DNA of 64,000 nt from Aedes albopictus (Eukaryota > Arthropoda > Insecta > Diptera > Culicidae), in NCBI RefSeq assembly GCF_035046485.1, contig NC_085136.1, positions 320,630,175 to 320,694,174 of the forward strand, read 5' to 3'. The notes beneath the pieces were generated by a model. The model was not told the origin of the DNA. It did not search any database and saw only the letters and a program-made list of their open reading frames with translations. The position numbers were made by a program, and so were the translations under genes. Shown here piece after piece: positions 9,385 through 18,784 of this stretch. Position 1 is the stretch's first letter. The number at the start of each line of letters is the position of its first letter.

Positions 9385-11023
9385 CGAAAGATATGATAGA
9401 TTCAAGAATCGGCCATTTTGAAGCCAGTTGCTTCAGAAGAGGTCTCACAAAAGGAAGTGCCATGGTTATCAAACTTCTTATAGCTGGAGAGATTTTAAAC
9501 GTTTCGAAGATGATATCCACTAACCCAGAGAGAGTCAATTTTCCGGAAGCGTCGACTGGATTCTGTCGACATTCCTGTTGACGATTTTGTTGGTTTTCTG
9601 GGCGAAAAACTGGGGCAACTGGGGTTTTAGATGCACCCGGAAGTGACGGAAAGTCTCCAGACGAAAATTTAAAGCCTGGAGGTGATACCTTTTTGGTACT
9701 TCCGGCACTTCTTGATTTTGCCAGAGGGATTCGCTGAGCAGGTTGAGTAACAGGAACGTTTTGAGAAGCTTGCTGTTGCATGTGCCGTTTTGCAACAGCT
9801 CGCTTCCTTTTTGTTCCTGTTTCAATTATTTGGTACTCCTCGCCTCCCTCACAGTCAGAGCCTTGATCATCTGCCGGCAGGGATGCGAAGATGTTGTTGC
9901 TAGTAGTAGGATGGGCTGATGAAACAGCTACCGGAGCGATCTTCTTCAACATTTCTGCGTAAGATCGCCTCGATCGCTGTTTTATAGAGTGTATATTACG
10001 TTTCTCCCGCTCTACGTACTTCGGGCATGCACTGAGCTCATGAGGTGGAGATTCGCCACAAGTGGCACATTTTGGCTCCATATTGCAGGAGCCCTCCGCA
10101 TGTTGTTCACCGCACATACTGCAACGTGGTTTGTTGCTACAGTAAAGTGCGGTGTGGCCCAACTGCTGGCATTTAGCGCAGTGCATTACCTTCGGTTCGT
10201 AGAGGCGAACAGGTAGTCGAAGGAGCCCAATCACGAGAACGCTCGGTAGAGCGGAGCCGGAAACGGTCACCCGGTATGAGTTGGACGACGTTTTTATTCC
10301 GTCAGGATGTACCTTGTTCATTTGCACGGCATCAAGTACCGGAACTAGCGGGACGGCACGATTTTTAAACCCGCCAGCTCCAGTCATGATGGCGGCACAA
10401 GTTAAATTATCTTCGGTGACCACTCCGTAACACTCTATCTCGTGACTAGGAAGATAAGTTCTGTACTCCCGCAAAAAAAGCTCAAAGGCAACAATCCTGT
10501 TCGCTTCTTCGCGATCACTAACAGTGACACGCAATTTATCGCGGCTGGGTGAGTCTATCTCAAGGATGCTTCGAAACGATTTTGCCAGATCTTTTTCGAT
10601 TTGTAATTTATTTAACTTTTTTCCATTCGGTTTGGGCCGAAAGAAAACCAGAAAGGGACCCTTAGATCCGGGTGGGTAAACTTTCGGGCGGGGGCTCGCC
10701 AAGTCAGGAGAAGATCCAGGGATAGATGAGAATACAGGGGGTTGAGATGAATTGCCAGGCGGACAAAAATTTGTAACCAAGAGATTTTTACCCATGGGCT
10801 GGGACCGTGTTTCATTCACCAAAGAACTAATTGGAACAATTCCTGAAGAAACAGCACAACGGAGTACTTGAGAAACCCCTGGATCATTTGGATTATCGCC
10901 AGTCTCCATGGTATCAGAGTTTTGAGTTTGCACTATTGAGTTAGTGGACAAACCAGGGACCGTCTCGTCATCGGATGAAATTACGAGATCCGACGAACCC
11001 CCATCGGTGTCATTTGTTTCCAT
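9377..11023 (-). CDS. LINE ORF1: gag-like RNA-binding protein
   Basis: This 548-residue protein starts at an ATG at 11023. Around the middle lie three consecutive zinc knuckles: CAKCQQLGHTALYC (CX2CX4HX4C), CSMCGEQHAEGSC (CX2CX3HX4C) and CATCGESPPHELSAC (CX2CX5HX4C). Such knuckles bind the element RNA in I, R1, Jockey and Loa-type ORF1 proteins. The N-terminal third is acidic and Ser/Thr-rich; the part after the knuckles is basic and proline-rich. The stop TAA is embedded in ATGGCTAA, which also holds the ORF2 start. It is intact. Confidence 0.9.
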   Translation of the reverse strand: METNDTDGGSSDLVISSDDETVPGLSTNSIVQTQNSDTMETGDNPNDPGVSQVLRCAVSSGIVPISSLVNETRSQPMGKNLLVTNFCPPGNSSQPPVFSSIPGSSPDLASPRPKVYPPGSKGPFLVFFRPKPNGKKLNKLQIEKDLAKSFRSILEIDSPSRDKLRVTVSDREEANRIVAFELFLREYRTYLPSHEIECYGVVTEDNLTCAAIMTGAGGFKNRAVPLVPVLDAVQMNKVHPDGIKTSSNSYRVTVSGSALPSVLVIGLLRLPVRLYEPKVMHCAKCQQLGHTALYCSNKPRCSMCGEQHAEGSCNMEPKCATCGESPPHELSACPKYVEREKRNIHSIKQRSRRSYAEMLKKIAPVAVSSAHPTTSNNIFASLPADDQGSDCEGGEEYQIIETGTKRKRAVAKRHMQQQASQNVPVTQPAQRIPLAKSRSAGSTKKVSPPGFKFSSGDFPSLPGASKTPVAPVFRPENQQNRQQECRQNPVDASGKLTLSGLVDIIFETFKISPAIRSLITMALPFVRPLLKQLASKWPILESIISFDG

Positions 11024-12341
11024 GCGGGCCTACTTTATTCTACCGCAGGGAAACAAGTAGTGGAATCAACTTAGCTGAATATAGACTACAATTTATACCA
11101 AACAATAATAATAAAATCAATACAATAACGAAATTTGCCGAAACCAGATGTTCAAATACAATATAGCAAAGTTGAACCGGGAGAAACAAAGAGGAAAAAA
11201 ATAAGGAAAAAGCTAGCAACTAAAAAAAACTCCAATTCAAATACGTATACTTACTTAAGTACTAATATAGTATAAGAAAATATATTAAAAAAAAAGAAAA
11301 AAAAAATAAAGAAAGATAAGGATAGCAACTAAAAAAAAAAACACAAGCACTAATTCGAAGACGAGGTCCTACCTGAATACAACTACGTCGAAAAAAAAAC
11401 AACCAAGTCAAAAAAAACGAAAATAAATCAAAAGAAATAGTCTCTTTGAACCACTGTGGAGGAATACGGCAGAGCAAAAGGAAGTCAAACCAGAAAAATA
11501 CCCATGACAGTTGAAGTAATGTCGGGAGAAAATGGCAATGAAGAGAAAAAAAAATGGAGAGAAAGGATATCAACTAAAAAAAAACACACCAATTCAATTA
11601 TGTGTACTTAAATACTAAGTTAGTATAAGAAAATATTAAAAAAAAAACAAAAAAAAAAATCAAAGAAGAAGAAGGATAGCAACTCAAAAAAAAAAAACTT
11701 ATAATAAAAATAATGCGATGAAAATAATTCGTGAAACAGGGGGCACTACTGTACCGTCGAAAATTAAATTATTATTGCGAGCTAGACGGTGGACTGGGGA
11801 ACAAAAGAGCGGCAAAAAATGAACAAAAATACGCCACTTACTCTGCACAGCCTTTATATACCTATATGTAGGTAGCTTGCTGGTGACGACGCGCCGGCTT
11901 AGACTACAGATTCGAGGCTCGTTGATAGCGTCCACTGGTCCACTGCGCGAACAAAACAATACCCGGCTGGATGCTTTGCTTCAGTTCGGTTGAACTGCGT
12001 TTGTATCGCGCGCAGGCGATGATGTGTGGATGGTGGGGCAATCTAACGACCGGGCCTTTGTGTCGTCGACGACAATGACGGTGATGCTGATGCCGGTTGG
12101 CTTAACTGGGCTTCGGCGGTGTTCATAAAAATCTACTCCGGTGGCATTCGGAGTAGATTTTATGTGGTCCCAAACTGATGAATAGTTGACACGTCAGACT
12201 AGGCTGGCGGTCAACTACTTCCCGTGGTACACTGGGGGACACTCGCGACGAGCGGAAAAACCACTTTGTGGAAAAAAAAACCGAAAACCGCGATGCAACA
12301 ATAAAACGTTGTTGCTGGTTCGAGTGCACGACTAGGAATGA
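11024..12341 (-). promoter_or_regulatory. LINE 5' UTR with A-rich repeated units
   Basis: This 1.3 kb leader precedes ORF1. Two copies of a unit of about 130 bp, at roughly 11209-11340 and 11567-11697, share GTATAAGAAAATAT and AACTAAAAAAAA blocks and lie about 360 bp apart. A hairpin lies at 12128-12161 (AAAATCTACTCCG and its complement). The element RNA would start near 12341 with TCATTCCTAGTCGTGC, an initiator-like sequence, as internal LINE promoters often do. Promoter function is inferred from the position only. Confidence 0.6.
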
Positions 12342-12688
12342 CACAGGAATGTTCTTCGCAAACCCAGATCGACGGTGATGCGTTTGGTACCGTAGGTCTG
12401 AATTGGGGTACCGTTTGCGGCGAAAAGTTGTTCGGAGGTTGTTGGCTTGAGGCGTTCCTTTGGTGTGGGTGGTACGACAGAGATGTCAGCGCCGGTGTCG
12501 ATGAGGTACCGGTTCGAAGTTTTGAGGTCGTGGATGTGGATTCGCTGGACGTCCGCGGTTTGGTTCAGGCTGCTGGTGTTTTGGTTCGGGGTAGGTTCGC
12601 TAGGTGTTGCGGGGTCGACGACGGTGGTACTTGGAGCTAATTCTCTCTCGGGCGAGAGTACACCTCTATATTCCCGTCGAAAAAAATG
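12342..12688 (-). CDS. pol: Gypsy pol: protease start, cut by the LINE
   Basis: The minus-strand frame opens inside the end of gag and carries the aspartic protease active site YLIDTGADISVVP about 70 residues in. It lies in the -1 frame relative to gag and has no Met of its own, so it is expected to be reached by ribosomal frameshifting. The frame runs into the 12-bp duplication (12342-12353), after which LINE sequence begins; the matching remainder starts at 5308. As it stands, translation past the junction would enter LINE 5' sequence and stop within a few codons. Confidence 0.88.
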
Positions 12689-13524
12689 CACTTGACGTTG
12701 GGGTTATCGCTTCTGTTCTTCTCGCACTTCCGAGCTTGAGCACCGTGTCGGTAGTGAAACCAACAGATCCAACGACGGCTTGATTTGCTTCTCGCTGGGG
12801 TCTCTTCTCGCCGGCCGGTCGAACGATGGCGCGGACGGCTACGTTGTCGGTCGCGTCCGCGGAAGTTACCTGACAAGGCTTCATCCAGGCGTCTCGATAG
12901 TGCTTCGATGCGTTGTTCGAGGGACGATGTCGATGAGGGTTCGGGCTTCTGAACGGCTGCGATCTGCTCACGGGGTGCTTCCAAAATTTTATCCGCCACC
13001 TTCGCTTGCTCGTCGAGCGTGGCAGTTGGCATGGCGGCAATGATAGAACGAGTGGTGTTGGGAAGGGCTCGCAACCAGAGGTTAGACAGTACGCTGTCGG
13101 TGCAACCTACTCCGCCCAAGCGGCGCATCTCGGAAAGGAGAACGCTTGGTTTTTGGTCCCCTAAGGACATACCGGAGAGCAGGCTGGTCAATCGCTGCGT
13201 TTCTGACGGCTGGAAATGCGCCATCACAGCTGCTTTGAGACGGTCGTACTTGTCGTTAGTGTTCGCCGCGTTGCAGCTAGTGATCACTGTGTGCACAAAC
13301 TTCGCGCGCGAACCGAGGGCAACGATTACGGCATTAAACTTGAACTTATCGTTCCGTATGGAATTTACACTGAATGCCGCCTCAAGACACATGAACCAGG
13401 TCTCAATGTCCTCCGGGTCGAAATCAGGGAAACTAATTTTGGCAATGACCGGCTGTTCTTTGAAGTCGACGTCATCTTCTTTAATGGTTTTGTTCGCGAC
13501 TCCAGAAAGTTCTTCGGTCGCCAT
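12637..13524 (-). CDS. gag: Gypsy gag (CsRn1-type)
   Basis: This is the structural protein for the virus-like particle, with about 295 residues from the ATG at 13524. An in-frame GTG lies upstream, but the ATG context (MATEELS) is the better start. Near the N-terminus, FPDFDPEDIETWFMCLEAAF matches the PxFxPxDxxxWFxxxEAxF signature of CsRn1/Kabuki-like gags. Near the C-terminus there is an unusual Cys-His box, CWFHYRHG...KC...KC, in the C-H-C-C order of this group instead of a CCHC knuckle. The ORF ends after a 55-nt overlap with the pol frame. It is intact. Confidence 0.9.
   Translation of the reverse strand: MATEELSGVANKTIKEDDVDFKEQPVIAKISFPDFDPEDIETWFMCLEAAFSVNSIRNDKFKFNAVIVALGSRAKFVHTVITSCNAANTNDKYDRLKAAVMAHFQPSETQRLTSLLSGMSLGDQKPSVLLSEMRRLGGVGCTDSVLSNLWLRALPNTTRSIIAAMPTATLDEQAKVADKILEAPREQIAAVQKPEPSSTSSLEQRIEALSRRLDEALSGNFRGRDRQRSRPRHRSTGRREETPARSKSSRRWICWFHYRHGAQARKCEKNRSDNPNVKCIFFDGNIEVYSRPREN
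12679..12685 (-). promoter_or_regulatory. -1 frameshift slippery site between gag and pol
   Basis: On the minus strand the gag codons read ATT TTT TTC. Taking the last T, this gives T TTT TTC, a canonical X XXY YYZ slippery heptamer. Slipping back one base here moves from the gag frame to the protease frame, and the overlap spans 12637-12691. The site lies within the Cys-rich end of gag, as is common in gypsy elements. A downstream stimulatory structure was not worked out. Confidence 0.75.
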
Positions 13525-13643
13525 TGCGATTTTCACACGCGGGTGATATCGGCACTGTGATTTCGCGATTTCGCGGTATCGAATAGAGATTTTACGATCG
13601 CGGATCGATCACTTTTAGACAAATCGCGGTTCGAATGATTTCG

Positions 13644-13660
13644 CGACGTCGGGGTCACCA
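13644..13660 (-). promoter_or_regulatory. Primer binding site, tRNA-Trp type
   Basis: Read on the minus strand, TGGTGACCCCGACGTCG begins two bases after the 5' LTR. It is the sequence complementary to the 3' end of tRNA-Trp, the primer used by CsRn1-group elements (and by avian retroviruses). Confidence 0.9.
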
Positions 13661-13662
13661 GT

Positions 13663-13880
13663 TGTAGGGTCAGTGGTACCTACAAGATCGGAACGGATAG
13701 GAGACGTTCTTTCGGACGATAGCTAGACTATCGGGTTTGGTGGTCTATATGAAACTAAAACTATATTTACAATTTCGTGTGAGAGTTCAAGGGAAATGTA
13801 CATATGTGTGTTACGTAACAGATATTCATAGTGTTGTGTTATATTATAATTCAAGTTTGTGTTGTGTCGGATACGCCACA
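13663..13880 (-). repeat. 5' LTR of the gypsy element
   Basis: This 218-bp repeat matches 2247-2464 except at 13682. It is flanked outside by CGTT (13881-13884). It would supply the promoter for the element's genomic RNA. Confidence 0.95.
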
Positions 13881-15060
13881 CGTTCGCCAACTGATCTAGC
13901 AGCGGAACACGGTGCGGCGGAAATTTCAGCGCTAGGGATGACCTCGGGAAAAACAAGAAGTCCCCCTCCTCAGCAGACTGGTTGGGGATGGGATGACAAC
14001 AATTCGGACCAACGAGTTTGCAGCCAGCATCCAACAGATGAACGACCACTCCAGACCATTTGAGAACATTTCCAAAGTCCTTAAGAAAAGACCCCAAGCG
14101 GTTCCTCCCCACTGAAACAGTACTGGTGTTCTCGTTGGAAAAGGTCAATACAATCGTCACTACCTCACAGCCACAGATCACAAGCAAGGCGAACAAACAG
14201 ATCCAGATCCGGCCATCGTCCCGATAATAGAACACGTTCACGCTGCGATGCGCCATGCCAAGAGCATGAAGGCTCCGAGAAATAACGGAATCATTAACCT
14301 GGTCCAGAATAATCTCTCCAACAGAGCATTCCGATAGGTGGAAAACTCGGAAGGTAATCCCAATTTTGAAACCTGGTAAGGACCCAACCGTTCCCACAAG
14401 CTATCAACCAATCACATTGCGCTGTCCTCGTTCAAACTATTGAACGGCTAACTATACAGCGCCTATCTACCGTCCACTAGCTGGCCAAAGTGGAGAATAT
14501 CATCCGCAGGAATAAAGCGCTCTCCAACAACTCCGCAATGATGATCCTCGTATAGAAAAAAAAAGCCTTCGATAACGTTTGGTAGGCATTCTACGTACAT
14601 CTGCAAAATGGTAAGAAATTATCTAAGCAACAGAATCGTGTCAATTCATCTCACAGGATCAGCATCGGAGGTTCAAGCTGTCCTGGTTAGCGTTCCCCAA
14701 GCAAGCTGACTGAGCTCAATCCTCTACAACATCTACACACCAAGTAACATTTTGATGATGGTTTTATGGTTTTATGATGGTCCTTAGAACCTCTTCTAGT
14801 CTATCTGACTAAAAAATGCTACTTGGGACGTCAGACATACAAAAACTATCGGGCGGGTAGTCTGACACTTTACGCGGGCGACAGCATGATCATCGCAAAT
14901 GGGAGGGGAGAACACCAACAATCTACCGATGAACGCTACAGCAGGGGGTAACTGTCCGCATAGCTTGCTTCATGGCAAATCAAAGTGAATAAAGCCAAGA
15001 GCCAGACCATTTCCTTTCCGCAAATGATTCAATTTTCGCCACTGTTACGTCCGTATATCG
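13881..15060 (+). pseudogene. Jockey-like LINE remnant, RT part
   Basis: This is the continuation of the remnant at 1560-2246 after the LTR element. In shifting plus-strand frames one can read FENISKVLKKRPQAVPP, ILKPGKDPTVPTSYQPITL (the RT block usually written VIPILKPGKDPTVPSSYRPISLL), a decayed YADD box as TLYAGDSM near 14870, and KVNKAKSQTISFPQ near 14985. Stops and frameshifts occur throughout. A small hairpin insertion interrupts it at about 14739-14827. Confidence 0.7.
14739..14827. mobile_element. Small hairpin insertion in the Jockey remnant
   Basis: CCAAGTAACATTTT at the left is matched by AAAAATGCTACTTGG at the right, giving an inverted repeat of about 15 bp around a short TGATGG/TTTTATGG-rich core. 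It breaks the LINE reading frame between two recognisable RT blocks, so it is likely a tiny MITE. Confidence 0.45.
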
Positions 15061-16181
15061 GTGACCCAGCCAGCCACGGTTATACAGAGTGCCACGTTGT
15101 TGCCGGGATGTCGGGACCGATCCATCCATCCCATGGCTTGTCGGTTGAGCGATGTGTATACGCAAAATAAGGACAAATTTCTATTATACATATGGAGGGT
15201 AGCTGGTTGTTCCATAGCGTTGTGAGCTCCATTCTCCATATGCATCAAACACGGACGGGTATGGAAATTTTTGATGGATCCCTCTTTGGTCGGATGTCGT
15301 TGCTGCTTGGTGCTTGATGATGATGATGAATGATGTACCGTTGGGGAAGAGGGTTAGGGTGGGTCGTTTAGTTGTGAAAAAAATTGAACGAGGACAACAT
15401 GCAATACTGACGATGGTTTATCGAATCAGTTTGAAAGTTTGTTTTAACCATCAACACTTTGGAATATATTTTAGAAGGATGGCTTTCGAGAGATTATTTG
15501 AGAATTTCTGTCGCAATATTAATTCAATTTCCGTCACACCACCTACGTGACACGATTGTGTATTCTCAAAGTCGTTCAAACTTTTCACAATCCCGACCAA
15601 ATCAGGTTTTCAAAGTATTATTGAGCAAAAGCTTTTGAATTGAGATAAATGTAGCTTAAACATAACGTCCAAAATAATTAAGTCATTTTTTGCACAGGAG
15701 ATCATAATACGCAATCACAGTGCAACGCAAAAATCTTTCTCTGTAGTTGTAAAATATAATGTTTCGTACGCATGAAATCCACGCATACTTTGCTTTCCCT
15801 TGCACGAAAAAAACTGGGTTGTTTACATTTTATAGACATGCAATAGTAATTTTTTTAATTACTTGACCAGCTTCTGCTGCTTTCTGCCGCAGTGAAATAC
15901 AACTTTGAAGTGCTTTTGTGTGGTGTGACTTGAATGTTCGATTAATGAGTCTGGCGAAGTGAAAATTGAACGGCGATGAACACATTTCGGCTAGCTGCTG
16001 TTTTGGTGAGATTTCCTTAGTCATACGCAAAACGAAAAAAATATCAACTCGTAAGTAAAATGAAACTGAATCACGAAATTTAGCGTATTAGCTCGATTTC
16101 CAGTGTTTCAGAAGCTAGTTACTTTCAGTCTATATCTTTTTGCTCCCATCTAATGAGGCATTGTCAAAGGTAAGTTGGAAT
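15061..16181. other. Unassigned sequence
   Basis: No family motif is recognised in any frame. A short GAT microsatellite lies near 15316-15330. The rest is AT-rich without clear repeats. Confidence 0.4.
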
Positions 16182-16189
16182 ATCTATTA

Positions 16190-16463
16190 CAAGGGGCTAG
16201 ACAAGCATAATGAGTGTGTTAGAAGTATATTAGTATATTTGCGGTATATTAATATATTATTGTATATTATTGTATATATATGTATTACCATGTGTATTAC
16301 CATCAAAGTAATCGTACTGGCTGAAATCAAGGCTGTGACAGATGAATCAAAAAACAAATATTGTTTATCGAAAAAATTGGCCGCAGAGTTTGCTACGATG
16401 CACTAATATATTTCAGTATACTATAATATACTAAGCCAAGAATTGTACCTGTCTGGCCCCTTG
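16190..16463. mobile_element. hAT-like MITE with 8-bp target duplication
   Basis: The terminal inverted repeats start CAAGGGGCTAGACA on the left and CAAGGGGCCAGACA on the complement of the right. The flanks carry an exact 8-bp direct repeat ATCTATTA (16182-16189, 16464-16471). The interior is AT-rich with repeated AGTATATT. An 8-bp duplication is the hAT hallmark. It has no coding capacity. Confidence 0.82.
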
Positions 16464-16482
16464 ATCTATTATTACCATCTTA

Positions 16483-16899
16483 CCCCGTTGGTTCGACATC
16501 GACACTTTTAATATGACACTTTTTAATTCGCACCCCGCTTATTCGACATATGTCGAATTAAAAAATGTTTAAATGTCACAGCGATGTACACTGTACATGC
16601 AAATCAGTTTGGTATTGCGCTTATACTCGCACCCGCAGCAGCTCCTCTTGCAGCCGCTAATTCCGGAAGTTCTGAGTTGGTGCTGTTCGACACCCAAACC
16701 GCCTGGAGACCAACCGGAATGAACTGAGGATGTAGCAACAATCGTAGAAAGAACGAGCTTTTCATTCGCACCATGGTAATATCTGTTGGAATTATGATTC
16801 ATAACAAATCCGGAAATCAAAACAAAAACAAAAATAGAGTTTGTCGAATTAAAAGTTTACCCCGGTTATTCGACAACAGTCCTTGTCGTATTAGCGGGA
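16483..16899. mobile_element. TA-flanked element with TTCGACA repeats
   Basis: The ends CCCCGTTGGTTCGACA and (complement) TCCCGCTAATACGACA match imperfectly and are flanked by TA on both sides. Internally CCCCGSTTATTCGACA occurs near 16533 and 16860, and TGTCGAATTAAAA near 16549 and 16842, so the sub-terminal motifs are repeated at both ends. This looks like a non-autonomous Tc1/mariner or pogo-type element; the class is an inference. Confidence 0.55.
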
Positions 16900-16901
16900 T
16901 A

Positions 16902-18784
16902 ATACGGTATTGACTATTTTTCATCTGATGTGACAGGATTAGCGCATATGACAAAGTAGATTGCTTCCCTAATCGATGATCGATGCTACGCAGCATACTT
17001 TCCGTCATCATTAGTCGATATTTTTACAAACTGCAATGAACTTCGCAGTTCTGTTTTCCCACATTTCTGCTCAATCATCCTCTCCACAATAAATAATATT
17101 GCTTGTCAGTAACCGAAGCTGTCAATTTCATTTCAAATGATGAACCTTTTAGAAGCGCTACCTCTATTGTTATCTTCAAGAGTACCGCGCGCAAGCCATA
17201 CTCTATGCCTTGTCACCTAGCAATATTGTGCGCAATTGACCGCTCTCAAAATCGCAACCAACATTCCCACTCACTGGTCGTCGTCACCATTGGTGCCGGC
17301 GTTGCTGGTTGTAGGCGAGGACGCGTGTCCGTGTGGACACATTGTCCATGTCCTTTTTCAAGTACCTCCTTAGACGTCAGTCGCACTCTATTTCTATCAA
17401 GTGTGTTTGTTCATTGCGCTCGGGGGCTGCTGAAACTGTATCATTTTTTCCCTGACCAAACAGCAAAATAGTAGCGTATTCAAACTTTTCTCACCGTTTG
17501 TTATTTCATGTGAATACCGATTCGTGAAAAAGCGAAAAGAACTACGCATACACCCGCAGGCTTACTGGAAACTTTTTGCGTGCAAATATACCGTTACTCA
17601 ATTGTATGGAAAATAGTCCACCTTTTCGTTCAGGTGGCTCGCTGTGGATCAAAAATCAATGGAAGGAACAACGGGATAGTTTTTGTGTTTTCCTAAACTC
17701 GTATTTTTAAAACAAGTCATCACACCTTGATTGACACTGCCCAAGACACTGTCTCTATCAGTCCCTTTGCTGCATATTTCAATTAATTTGAATGAATTGA
17801 ATGAAACTGTGTGTCACAATAGTGATAATAAACAATAAGCTTCATACAGAGAAATCTGCGTACCCACCATTAATGCCAAGCCATAACTAGCGGCCCATAG
17901 TGCACGCCAACAACGCAGCAACCTGTTCCTCCAACTGAGAAGGCGAAGTCCCTAGCTAGGCCTCCCGGTGCCACAAACAACGGCCTCCTCCGTGTTTAAC
18001 TCCGACTTCCGTATTCTATACCTAGTACCACCAGCTGCGTTAGGACCAAACTCGGTTTTCAAACCGCAAAAAATCGTCCTGGGGTGTGGTGAGAGAGGGA
18101 GGAAACCTAAAGGATGGAAGTTTTATTACAAAGGATTAGAACATGTTCCGCTTCGGGTCGGTCGGCTTTTCCTGGTTGCCGATTGGGGTGTTAAGTGGTT
18201 TGAATTTTACAAATGCCTTTTTCATTGCAGTCTTCGCCGAGTAGGTACTGTTTTCTTCTCCGTCCACTTTTTTGTGTGTGCGCTGCGGTGCTGTTTGGGG
18301 AAGTTTGAGATTAACTTAGGCTTTATCCACAATCGGCAGTGCCAGCGCACACCCCTCGTCCCTGGGCTCTCCTCGGTTGGCTCATGAGTGCTATTTTATG
18401 AAGTGGATATTTATGCTGTGTGACAGTTATTATTGTTTGTGCATTTACCAAGAACAACACCCTCTACCCTGGAGAGGACAGATGAAGAATGGGAAAGTAC
18501 CGAAGCGTACTTGTCCAGATGTTGGAGTTTCCGATAGAGGTTGAGTGGGTAATGGGAGAAAACGAGGATGACAGGTCTCTTTCGCAATGCTGGTGGGATG
18601 TTGAGAAACGCATTGAATGAAGATCTGATATCAGTGATCAGCAATTTTGCATAGCAGATATAAGCACAAATAGCTGTGTAAGACACCCAGGTTAAAACCT
18701 CATTAATCGGCACATGTGAAAACACTTAAATACAAAAATGTACTAAAGTAACAAAGAATAACCAGCTTAAGACCAGAGTTGGTT
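16902..18784. other. Unassigned sequence
   Basis: Two plus-strand open frames of 122 and 139 codons (near 17103 and 17968) show no recognisable domain, no codon bias I can see and no conserved start context, so I do not call them genes. No repeats with clear ends were found. Confidence 0.4.

Larger units (their letters stand above)
5321..12341 (-). mobile_element. Full-length LINE with RNase H (I/Loa-like group)
   Basis: This 7.0 kb non-LTR retrotransposon lies on the minus strand. The poly(A) tail appears as a T run at 5319-5333, with AATAAA just upstream in element orientation. A 12-bp target duplication CACAGGAATGTT lies at 5309-5320 and 12342-12353. It has a 1.3 kb 5' UTR, ORF1 with three zinc knuckles, and ORF2 with endonuclease, RT, RNase H and a C-terminal Cys-His motif. 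Full length, uninterrupted ORFs and a perfect duplication indicate a very recent insertion. Presence of RNase H limits the clade to the I, Loa, ingi or R1-like lineages; I favour I or Loa, but a tree would be needed. Confidence 0.93.
2247..13880 (-). mobile_element. Ty3/gypsy LTR retrotransposon, CsRn1-type, split by a LINE
   Basis: This complete element has two 218-bp LTRs that differ at one base (2266 T versus 13682 A). A tRNA-Trp-type primer site follows the 5' LTR and a purine tract precedes the 3' LTR. Target duplication CGTT lies at 2243-2246 and 13881-13884. Gene order is gag, protease, RT, RNase H, integrase, all on the minus strand. Without the inserted 7,021-bp LINE and its 12-bp duplication it is about 4.6 kb. 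The Cys-His pattern of gag, the Trp primer and the 4-bp duplication together point to the CsRn1 group. Near-identical LTRs mean a recent insertion. The LINE inside the protease region separates the ORF, so this copy should not mobilise itself. Confidence 0.93.

Noticed and set aside
9385..9405. ORF2 start at the upstream TTG (9405)
   Set aside because: A standard ATG lies 21 nt downstream at 9384, overlapping the ORF1 stop; a TTG start is unlikely in an insect LINE.
13723..14397. 224-codon minus frame over the 5' LTR and Jockey remnant
   Set aside because: It crosses an LTR/host junction and lies antisense to recognisable RT blocks.
17103..18387. Plus-strand open frames of 122 and 139 codons as host genes
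   Set aside because: No domain, no similarity I recognise, no clear start context or splice pattern; lengths are expected by chance.
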